Origin: Prorocentrum cordatum
Taxonomy: Eukaryota > Sar > Dinophyceae > Prorocentrales > Prorocentraceae
DNA: 64,000 bases
NCBI GenBank assembly: GCA_963575745.1
Contig: CAUYUJ010014771.1
Span: forward strand, 1,054,807 to 1,118,806
Reading direction: 5' to 3'
The notes under the pieces: model-generated
The model's input: only the letters and a program-made list of their open reading frames with translations
What the model was told of the DNA's origin: nothing
Database searches by the model: none
In this document: one piece after another, positions 18,763-28,149 of the stretch
How the letters are laid out: every line of letters starts with the position of its first letter
How positions within the stretch are numbered: position 1 is the first letter of the stretch
Translations under genes and position numbers: made by a program

Positions 18763-20548
18763 GGTTTCGGTTCGATTTCGCCCCCCCGCGATTTTGAGGT
18801 TGTTGCTGAAAAGGCCTGCGTATTCTTCCTCATCACTCCTTTTTCTCGTCGTCATCCTTTTCGTCCTCGTCCTCTCTTCCTCGTCGTCCTCATCGTCTTT
18901 CTCGTCGTCGTGTGGGATCCAATTTGAAACCCTCACAACAGGAACCCTTGGGGAAACACCACACAGGGATTCCATTGGACAGCCTCTCAACCGGATCCTT
19001 TGGGTAAGCACCACAGAGGGAGGGTTCAGCGTCGCATGCACAACCTCCTCTCCTGACCTCCTCGAGGCTCCTCTCAGTCTTCATCCTCCTCCCCCCCCTC
19101 CTCCCCCACCCCCTTTTTCTGAAGGAATGCAGCAACTTTGGGAAAACCATTGGGGAAACAAAAAATGACAAGAAACTGAAGTGCGGGAGGCGAAAACTGT
19201 TAGGAAACCCTTTGGGGATAAATATCCAGGGACCACCCGTCCGAAGGGACACGTCCAAAGGGAATCCCCGCACTCTCTGTGGATTTGTTTTGTTGTGTTT
19301 CTTTCCGATGGTTGTCCTAAAGTTTTTGCCCCCAGCTCGTCAGTTTCTTCTCTCTTTTTTTGTTTGGGGGGGGGCGTTTTCTGTCCAATGGTTTTCCCAA
19401 CGTTTTTGCGTTCCTTCAGAAGGGGGGCGGGGGAGGAACTCCAGACTGGATGGGTATAGGGCGCTTTCGGCCCTCAAAGGCTTCAAAAGAAACCGCTTTC
19501 ATTCCGACTCAGGACGATGAAGATGAGGATGCGGATGGGGATGAGGAAGGGGATGACGATGAGGATGAGGACGACGAAGATGAGGAGGAATATGATGAAT
19601 CTGAGGAAGCGAGAGGAGCAGAGGACGAGGAGCAGGAGGAGGAGGAGAAGATACAATATCAGGATACAAAGAGATGAGGATGAGGAGAAGAGGGAGATGA
19701 GAAGGATGCCCCCCCGCCCGTTCCCTTATGGCTCCCCCCATGGTTCATTCATGGTTCCCTGAGACTCCCGCCTGAGAAACCCCCCAAAACGTAAACAAAA
19801 CGAGGCCCCCGCCTGAGTCGGAATGAGAGCGGTTCCTTGTCGAAGCTTTTGAGGGCCGAAAGCCTCCATACCCATCCAGTCTGAAGTTCCTCCCTCATCC
19901 CCTCTTTTGAAAGAGCGCGAAAACTTTTGGAAAACCATTGCAAACAAAAAGATGAGGAACAGCACAAACAACTGATGAGCTGGAGGCAAACACTTTTAGG
20001 ACAACCATAGGACAGCACCAACAAATCCCACAACGAGTGCGCGGATTCCCTTTGGACGTGCCCCTTCGGACGGGCGTTTCTTGGAATCGTTTTTTATAGA
20101 AACAAGTTGTCCCCAATGGGTTTCCTAACAGTTTTCTCCTCCAGCACTTCAGTTTTTTGTTGTTCCCCCCCATGGTGTTCCGAAAGTTGTTGCATTCCTT
20201 CAGGATGGAGGATGGGGGAGGAGGAGGGGGAGGAGGATGAGGACGGAGAGGAGCCTCAATGACGAGGTCAGGGGAGGGGGTCGAACCTGCGGCGCTGAAC
20301 CCTCCCTCTGCGGTGCTTTCCCAAAGGATGATGTTGAGAGGCTTTCCAATGGAATCCCTTTGTGGTGGTTTCCCAAGGGTTCCTGTTGCGAGGGTTTCAA
20401 ATTGGATCCCACACGACGGCGAGGACGACGAGGACGAGAGGACGAGGACGAGAAGGATGACGACGAGGAAGAGGAGCGATGAGGAAGGATACGCAGGCCT
20501 TTTCAGCAACAATCTCAAACTCGCGGGATGCGAAAACGAACCGAAACC
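18763..20548. mobile_element. Foldback element FB1 (long terminal inverted repeats of about 740 bp)
   Basis: The left arm (18763-19513) and right arm (19810-20548) are reverse complements along most of their length. Shared landmarks, read inward, are GGTTTCGGTTCG at the tips, GCTGAAAAGGCCTGCGTAT, GTGTGGGATCCAATTTGAAA, GAGGGAGGGTTCAGCG, and GGATGGGTATxG at the inner end. The 296-bp spacer is a GATGAGGA-type microsatellite. Reverse-oriented 21-bp units lie on both sides, so the whole structure looks inserted into the array. No transposase is encoded, so it would be non-autonomous. Confidence 0.75.
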
Positions 20549-20702
20549 CAAGATTATTCGGGACATTCGTTGGGTTACTGAAAAATGCGTTGGGGTTCCT
20601 TAGGACATCCATAAGATCCCTTCGGACATCCATCGGATCCCGTGGGACATGCATAGGAACCCTGCGGACATCCATCGGACAAATCATAAGGAATCATACG
20701 GA
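20549..20702 (-). repeat. 21-bp degenerate tandem array, block C (reverse)
   Basis: About five reverse units, such as GGTTCCTTAGGACATCCATA and GATCCCTTCGGACATCCATC, continue the orientation seen before FB1. Confidence 0.8.
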
Positions 20703-21285
20703 GCTCTTCGAAAACGTAGGAAAAACGCATGCTGACTTCAAAATACAATCGGTCAATCATTTTAATCGCCAGGCCAACATGTGTATTTATCCATTCTTGG
20801 AAACATTCGAAAAACCGAACGTTCTCTTCAAAACCCAATCGTTCACCGTTAACGGTTCACTTTCTTTCGCAAGCCAACGTGGCGACTTATCCATTGGGCA
20901 AAGCAAATATCGCCACGCGCAGACGCGCGCGTGGCCAGTTTTGCGTTGTCCACAAAGTTGCCATGATGGTTTGGAAATTATAGTGAGTCTCGGGTGACCC
21001 GCCCGCGCGTGGGTCGCCCGATATCGCGCGCGCGCGGACGCGCGCGTGGCGACTTTTGTATTGTCCACAATGGAAACGTAGCCAGAATGGCTTTGGAACC
21101 AAAGAGACCCGTTAACGGTGATTGATTGCATTTCGAAGTGAACATGGGTTGTTTTCAAATGTTTTCGATTTTTTTAACACAGAAGCAAACAGCCCATGTT
21201 GGCTTGGTGATTCACGTGATCCTTTAAACGTGGCTGGCTGGGTTTTGAAATCAACATGCGTGGTCTCTATGGTTTCGCAAGAACC
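20703..21285. mobile_element. Near-continuous palindrome / foldback element FB2
   Basis: Arms of about 280 bp (roughly 20703-20990 and 21005-21285) are imperfect reverse complements with almost no spacer. Matching landmarks are CGCATGCTGACTTCAAAA against TTTTGAAATCAACATGCG, GCCAACATG against CATGTTGGC, and CCGTTAACGG in both arms. CGCCACGCGC and GCGCGTGGCG flank the centre. Array units lie in reverse orientation on the left and forward on the right, so the symmetry extends beyond the element. A palindrome this size could form a hairpin or cruciform. Confidence 0.7.
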
Positions 21286-21735
21286 CGTTGAATTATTTAC
21301 GAGCAGTCCTATTGATTCGTTTTAGCAACTTATGAATGTTCTCAGGAGCCTTATGGCTGTCTCAAGGAATCCTGTGGGTGTCCTCGGGACGCCGATGGAT
21401 GCCTTCGGAATTCCGATGGCTGCCCTTCGGAACCCGATGGATGTCCCAAGGATTCATATGGATTTCCGATGGGTTTCCATGGATGTCCGAAGGATCCCTA
21501 TGTATTTACTCGGGCATCCAATGGAATTCTTAAGGGATCCGATGGATTTCTTCAGGCACCTTGCGCAGTGTACGGAGCCTGGTGGATTTCCAGAAAGGGA
21601 CCCGATGGATTTCTGAAGGAGCCCGATGGACCCCCAAGGATTCAGAGAAACTGTTTATAGAGTCCGAAGGAGTTCCAATGGTACCCTATGGGTTTATTAA
21701 AGAATCCAGCGGGTTGCAATGGAATTCCTGTAGAA
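21286..21735 (+). repeat. 21-bp degenerate tandem array, block D (forward)
   Basis: From about 21330, forward units remain in register for 94 codons (21332-21616). They give seven-residue repeats: MAVSRNP, VGVLGTP, MDAFGIP, MAALRNP, MDVPRIH and so on. Degeneracy increases after 21600. Confidence 0.85.
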
Positions 21736-21789
21736 GTCCGAAGAGCTCTAATTCCCCACATCCTAAGTGGGGTTCTTGTTTTCTCTGCA

Positions 21790-22211
21790 CACCCTCCGCG
21801 CAGGATCTCTCCTCCTCCTCCTCCTCCTCCCTCTCCTCTCCTCCTCCTTGCTTCCTCCTCCTCCTCCTCCTCATCATCATCATCATGACCATCACCATCA
21901 CTCCCCACTCATCATCATCACCATCAGCATCACCATCACCATCAGCATCGCACGATCATTCATCATCAAAGCATCGCATGATCACCGTCATCATCACCAT
22001 CACTACACGCTCACTCATTACTTCGTCATCACCATCACCACCACCAGTCACCATCAGCATCACACGATCACTCATCATCACCACGCATCATCATCATCAT
22101 CACCCTCATCATCATTCGATCACTCTCTCATTGACTCACTCATCATTATCACCATCACTCACTCACTCGTCATCATCACTTACTCATCACTTCGTCACCA
22201 CTCACTCGTAT
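21790..22211. repeat. CCT-rich then CAT/TCA-rich microsatellite
   Basis: Nt 21806-21872 is CTC/CCT repeats and 21873-22211 is dominated by TCA, CAT and CAC triplets. Serine- and histidine-rich frames across it are a composition effect. Confidence 0.9.
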
Positions 22212-23550
22212 GTGAGTGAATTGTAAGGAAGTCTCAGGCGGAAGCCCCCTCCCTATGGGTCCCGCGCCTTATGTTGGTAATCCGAGCGGGTCATCGGCAT
22301 CCTATAATTGTCGCCTTTTTTGGGTTCCGCAGGCCTGAATTTGGAGGAAATATCAAGCGGGGGCCTCGTCTAATAGTGAATTGTGAGGAAGTCTCAGGCG
22401 GGGGGGCCCCTCCCTATGGGTCCCGCACTTCATGTTGGTAATCCGAACGGGTCATCGGCATCCTATAATTGTCGCCATTTTTTGGCTCTTCAAGGTTGAA
22501 TTTGGAGGAAGTATCAAGCGGGAGCCCCTTCTTTATGGGTCCCGCAGTTCATGTTGGTAATCCGAGCGGGTCATCAGCAACCTGTAACTGTCGCCACTGT
22601 TGGGCTCCCCAAGCTTGAATTTGGAGGAAGTATCAAGCGGGAGCCTCGTCTGTGAGTGACTTGTGGGGAAGTCTTAAGCGGGAGCCCCCACCTTATGGGT
22701 CCCGCAGTTCATATTGGTAGTCCGAGCGGGTCATCGGCAACCTGTAATTCTCATCATTTTTGGGCTCCCCATGCTCAAATTTGAAGGAGCTATCAAGCGG
22801 GAGCTTCGGCCGTGAGTGGATTGTGAGGACGTCTCAGGCGGGAGCCCCTTCCTTATGGTTCCCGCGTGTCATCTTGGTAATCCGAGCGGGTCATCGGCAA
22901 CCTGTAACTGTCGTCATGTTTGGGCCCCTCAGGCTTGAATTTGGAGGAAGTATCCGGCGGTGGCCTCGTCTGTGAGTGAATTGTGAGGAAGTCTCAGGCG
23001 GGGGGGGCCCTCCTTATGGGGCCCGCACCTCATGTTGGCAATTCGAGCGGGTCATCGGCAACCTGTAACTGTCGTCATTTGTGCGCCCCTCAGACTTGAA
23101 TTTGGAGGAAGTATCAAGCGGGAGCCTCGTCCGTGAGTGACTTGTGAGGACGTCTCAGGCGGGAGCCCCTTCCTTATGGGTCCCGCACTTCATGTTCGGA
23201 ATCCGAGCGGGTCATCGGCATCCTATAATTGTCGCCATTTTTGGGTTCCGCAGGCTTGAATTTGGAGGAAATATCAAGCAGTGGCCTCGTCTGTGAGTGA
23301 ATTGTGAGGAAGTCTCAGATGGGAGCCCCCTCCCTATGGGTCCCGCACTTCATGTTGGCAATCCGAGCGGGTCAACGGCAACCTGTAACTGTCGTCACTT
23401 TTGGGCTCCCCAGGCTTGAATTTGGAGGAAGTATCCGGCGGGGGCCTCGTCTGTGAGTGAATTGTGAGGAGGTCTCAGGCGGGGGCCCCCTCCCTATGGG
23501 CCCCGCACTTCATGATGGTAATCCGAGCGGGTAATCCGCAGAGGATTATG
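22212..23550 (+). repeat. 160-bp satellite array with a conserved hairpin
   Basis: GTGAGTGAATTGTGAGG-type unit starts fall at about 22212, 22374, 22651, 22812, 22971, 23132, 23293 and 23453, a period of 159-162 bp, with one shortened unit at about 22500-22650. Each unit has GCGGGAGCCCC, eight or so bases, and GGGTCCCGC, an imperfect stem-loop; then GTAATCCGAGCGGGTCATCGG; then CTGTAACTGTCG; then TTTTTGGGCTCCCCA and GAATTTGGAGGAAGTATCAA. A second internal echo (AAGTATCAAGCGGGAGCC) resembles the hairpin start. There is no protein-coding signal. Confidence 0.9.
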
Positions 23551-23814
23551 GATTTAGTTTGCCCCTGCCAGGGGGAAGGCGAGGAGCGCGCGGAGAAGAA
23601 GCAGGGGAAGGACGAGGACGGGGAAGGGGTAGGGAGGGGGCGATGATGAGGTGGAAGTGGAGAAGGAGGAGGAGGATAAATAGAAGGAGCGGGAGTAGGC
23701 GAGGGCAGAACGGCGGGCGAGAGGAGAGTGTCCGTCAGGGCGAGGAGGAAAAGGGTAAGGGCAAGCTGAACATATTCTCATGCGGGGTCCTCCCGTCGGA
23801 GCAATGGTTTTCGC
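23551..23814. other. Purine-rich spacer, no gene recognised
   Basis: GAGG-, GGAGAAGG- and GGCGAG-rich sequence lies between the satellite and array block E. Confidence 0.5.
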
Positions 23815-23965
23815 AAGGAATCCTTCGGAGTCCTTCAGAAACCCCATGGACCCCTCAACGAATCCGACGGATTTGTGGATGTCCCACTGAATTTTGTGGA
23901 ATTCCGAAGGAACATCATGCATTCCTTGTGGAACATCATGGATGTTCGAAGGAGTCCTAAGGATG
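23815..23965 (+). repeat. 21-bp degenerate tandem array, block E (forward)
   Basis: Units such as GGAATCCTTCGGAGTCC, ATGGATGTTCGAAGGAGTCC and GGAACATCATGGATG recur. The block ends where the macrosatellite starts and the array resumes at 27833. Confidence 0.7.
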
Positions 23966-24346
23966 GAGGTCAATTTCTGTTCGCAGTGAGTTGTCCACTC
24001 CACTGCTCGCGCAAACATCCCACCCACCCACCCGCAATTTGGTTTGCAAAATCTCTTGAGACCGTGACGGTGGGTACCACATGGCACTTGGCAACAACAG
24101 CGACGCCGACGACGACAGCGACAACGACGACGACGACGCCGCCGACAACGACTACGACGACACCGACGACGTCTCCAACGACTTCGACGACGCCGACAAC
24201 GACGACGGCGACGACGACGACGACGACACCGACGACGACGACGACACCGACGCCGACGACGACGACGATGACAACGCCGACGACGATGAAGACGCCGACG
24301 ACGACGATAACGACGACACCGACGACGACGACGTCGTCAACGACGC

Positions 24347-24396
<50 letters not shown>

Positions 24397-24996
24397 ACGA
24401 CGACGCCGATGTCGACGACGACGAAGACGACAACGACGCCGACGACGACGACGAAGATGACGACGACGTCGCCAACGAAGACAACGAGGAAGGAGGGAGG
24501 GCGACGACGGCGACAACGACGACAACGACGAGGGAGGGGGGAGGACGGCTACGACGCGAACGACGAAGAAGGAGGAAGGACGGCGACGCCGACGACGGCA
24601 ACGACGAGGGAGGAGGGAGGACGGCGACGACGACGACAACGACGACGACGACGACGACGGCGACGAAATAGGAGGGACGACGACGAGACGCCGACGACGG
24701 ACGACGACGACGACGAGAGAGGAGGAGGAAGGACGACCACGGCGACAACGACGACGGAAACGACCACGACGCCAAAGAGGACGACGACGACGAACACGAG
24801 GAAAGACAGAGGACGACGTAGGCGACGACGACGACGACAACGACGCGGGAGGAGGAAGACGACGACGACGACGACGCAAGAGGGCGCGCACGCTTTTGTT
24901 GAAAACCCGTGTTGCGAAACCTTGTGTTTTTATATGTTTGTTGGACCCGATTTTGAAATCCTTCCGACACCGATGGGTTTTGAAGGTTTTCGGCGT

Positions 24997-25018
24997 ACGC
25001 GCGCGACGACGCGCGCGT
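24997..25018. repeat. GC palindrome of the macrosatellite (first of four)
   Basis: Arms ACGCGCGCG and CGCGCGCGT flank the loop ACGA. Copies lie at 25288-25307, 26516-26537 and 26810-26829; the 26516 copy has identical arms. Similar GCGCGCG pairs occur in FB2 near 21029-21050. Confidence 0.85.
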
Positions 25019-25431
25019 CTGCACTTAGTCCCATTTTTGCAAGATATTCTCGCGACGGCACACGCGCAAGGGCGTTCGACAGATTTAGACATGAGCGCGC
25101 GCGAAGCCCGTTTGGTAGCATTCTGTGGAAGTCTTGGACTACCTAGGTGTTTCTTAAGATTTCGCAAGAGCTTTCGCGGAAGCTTTTTTAGCAACTCTGT
25201 GTTGCGAAACCTTGTGTTTTTGCATTTTTTGAAAACTCGATTGCGAAATCCTTCCCGCGCCGAGGGTTTTTGAAGGATTTCGGCGTGCGCGCGCGACGAC
25301 GCGCGCGTGTGCACTTCGTTTCATTTGTTGCAAAGGATTCGCGAAAAAAGTGCTATGTTAGAACAAAACATGTCACAGCATAGTGTTTTTTTTGGTTCAG
25401 GGAAGCTCAGGGGGGGGAACCCGGTATGGCT

Positions 25432-25494
25432 GGGATGGTACGATTCCATATCTAGGATGGACGAGTGTGCAGAATATATATATATTTACACATA

Positions 25495-25531
<37 letters not shown>

Positions 25532-25555
25532 GTATATATGAAATCATACTATCCC
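25432..25555. repeat. AT-core hairpin, copy 1
   Basis: The 20-bp arms GGGATGGTACGATTCCATAT (25432-25451) and ATATGAAATCATACTATCCC (25536-25555) are reverse complements with three mismatches around an (AT)n core. It could be a small MITE-like insert or a slippage-prone hairpin. Confidence 0.7.
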
Positions 25556-26362
25556 ATGGGGAACCGATAAGTCCGGGCGAGGGGAGAGTCTATTCTCTTT
25601 TTAGTAATATCTGACCGTCTTGAAGCTGTCCTCTCCACTGCCCGTGCAAACATTCCACCCTCCCACCCGCAACTTGGTCGCAAGATCTTTTAAGACAAGA
25701 CCGTGACGGTACGTACCACTTGACACTTGGCCACGACACCGACGCCGACGACGACAGCGACAACGACGACGACGGCGCCGCCGACACCGACTACGACGAC
25801 ACCGACGACGTCTCCAACGACTTCGACGACGACAACGGCGACACCGACGACGACATCGACGACGTCAACGACGCCGACGACGACGACGGCGACTACGACG
25901 ACACCGACGACGTCTCCGACGACTTCGACGACGACAACGACGCCGACGACGACGAAGACGACGACGACGTCGCCAACGAAGACGACGACGAGGGGGGAGG
26001 AAGGACGACGACGGCGACAACGACGACAACGATGACAACCTCGAGGGAGGAGGGAGGACGGCTACGACGCGAACGACGAAGAAGGAAGGACGGCGGCGCC
26101 GACGACGACAACGACGAGGGAGGAGGGAAGACAACGACGACAACGGCGACGACGACGACGGCGACGAAATAGGAGGGACGACGACGAGACGCCGACGATG
26201 GACGACGACGACGACGACGAGGGAGGAGGAGGAAGGACGACCACGGCAACAACGACGACGGAAACGACCACGACGCCAAAGAGGACGACGACGACGAACA
26301 CGAGGAAAGACAGAGGACGACGTAGGCGACGACGACGACGACAACGACGCGGGAGGAGGAAT

Positions 26363-26393
<31 letters not shown>

Positions 26394-26947
26394 AAGAGCG
26401 CGCGCGCACGCTTTTGTTGAAAATCCGTGTTGCGAAACCTTGTGTTTTGTACGTTTTTTGGACACACTTTTTTGAAATCCTTCCGACACCGATGGGTTTT
26501 GAAGGTTTTCGGCATACGCGCGCGACGACGCGCGCGTCTGCACTTCGTCCCGTTTTTTTGCAGGGGATTCTCGCGACGGTACACGCGCAAGGGCGTTCGA
26601 TTGATTTCGACATGAGCGCGCGCGAAGCCCGTTTGGTAGCATTCTGTGGAAGTCTTGGACTACCTAGGTGTTTCTTAAGATTTCGCAAGAGCTTTCGCGG
26701 AAGCTCTTTTAGCAACTCTGTGTTGCGAAACCTCGTGTTTTTGTATGCTTTTTGAAACTCGATTGCGAAATCCTTCCCGCACCGAAGGTTTTTGAAGGAT
26801 TTCGGCATGCGCGCGCGACGACGCGCGCGTGCGCACTTCGTCTCATGTTTTGCAAGGGATTCGTGAAAAAACGCGATGCTAAAACAAAAAATGTCACCGC
26901 ATCGTTTTTGTTACAAAGGAACCTCAGGGGGGGAAACCGGTTTGGCT

Positions 26948-27043
26948 GGGATGGTATGATTTCATATCTAGGATGGACGAGTGTGCAACATATATTTATA
27001 TACGTATATATATATATATATATATGTGAAATCATACTATCCC
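26948..27043. repeat. AT-core hairpin, copy 2
   Basis: Arms GGGATGGTATGATTTCATAT and ATGTGAAATCATACTATCCC have two mismatches. This is the same position in macrosatellite unit 2 as copy 1 in unit 1, with a shorter AT core. Confidence 0.7.
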
Positions 27044-27832
27044 ACGGGGAACCGATAAGTCCCGGGGGGGGGTAGAGTCTATTCTCTTTCTAATAATATT
27101 TGACCGTCTTGAAGCTGTCCTTTCCGCTGTCTGTGCAAACATCCCACCCTCCCACCCGCACCTTGGTCGCAAGACCTCTTAAGACAAGACCGTGACGGTA
27201 CGCACCACTTGACACTTGGCCACGACACCGACGCCGACGACAACAGCTACAACGACGACGACGGCGCCGCCGACACCGATTACGACGACACCGACGACGT
27301 CTCCAACGACTTCGACGACGACAACGGCGACACCGACGACGACGGCGACGACGTCAACGACGCCGACGACGACGACGACGGCGACTACGACGACACCGAC
27401 GACGTCTCCGACGACTTAGACGACGACAACGACGCCGACGCCGACGAAGACGACGACGACGACGACGTCGCCAACGAAGACGACGACTTGGGAGGAGGAA
27501 GGACGACGACGGCGACAACGACGACACCGACGACAACGACGAGGGAGGAGGGAGGACGGCGACGACGCGAACGACGAAGAAGGAAGGACGGCGGCGCCGA
27601 CGACGACAACGACGAGGGAGGAGGGAAGACAACGACGACAACGACGACGACGACGGCGACGAAATAGGAGGGACGACGACTAGACGCCGACGACGGACGA
27701 TGACGACGACGAGGGAGGAGGAGGAAGGACGACCACGGCAACAACGACGACGGAAACGACCACGACGCCAAAGAGGACGACGACGACGAACACGAGGAAA
27801 GACTGAGGACGACGTAGGCGACGAAAGGAGAA

Positions 27833-28015
27833 ACTATGGATTCCCGAAGGGAACCTATGGATGTCCTAAAGAAGTGCATGGGCGCCCTGAGTAAGCCCTA
27901 CGGGTGTCCTAAAGGATCCTATGGGTGTTTTCCCAAATCCTGCGGTGGACCTTTCAGGGTGCATTTGGAAGGGGAATCCCATGAGTTTTCTGACGGGACC
28001 ATGTGATATCCGAGC
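27833..28015 (+). repeat. 21-bp degenerate tandem array, block F (forward)
   Basis: It begins ATGGATTCCCGAAGGGAACC and ATGGATGTCCTAAAG, then decays. Forward array thus lies on both sides of the macrosatellite. Confidence 0.75.
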
Positions 28016-28149
28016 GTATTCTCTTCGCCCCCGTCCCGGCGCGACCGCTCCGAATTGTTCAATATTGTGAATTCTTTATCGCGGCAAACGAGCCGCCGTG
28101 GACTCCTTCCTACGCGTGCGCCTACACAAACCATCCTGACTCAAGTAAA

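Larger units (their letters stand above)
23966..27832. repeat. Macrosatellite, 2.5 units of about 1.5-1.6 kb
   Basis: The units begin near 23966, 25616 and 27111. Each has a leader (CACTGC, CAAACATYCCACCC, GAGACCGTGACGGT and CACTTGG landmarks). Next comes 450-800 bp of GAC-based trinucleotide repeat, then a block repeated twice per unit (about 24890 and 25190; 26410 and 26710) with GTTGCGAAACCTTGTGTTTT and TTGAAGG.TTTCGGC. That block ends in the GC palindrome described separately; an AT-repeat hairpin and TCTATTCTCTTT follow. The third unit stops inside the GAC tract. Long Asp-, Thr-, Ser- or Arg-rich frames exist in all six frames because (GAC)n has no stop. Confidence 0.9.

Noticed and set aside
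22212-23550. CRISPR-like array
   Set aside because: The units are fully repeated 160-bp satellites with no unique spacers, in a eukaryotic repeat landscape, and no cas genes are present.
23875-25146. 423-residue Thr-rich plus-strand frame and 290-325-residue Ser- or Arg-rich minus-strand frames
   Set aside because: (GAC)n and its complement contain no stop codon in any frame, so long frames follow automatically; the same happens at 25.7-26.6 and 27.2-27.7 kb.
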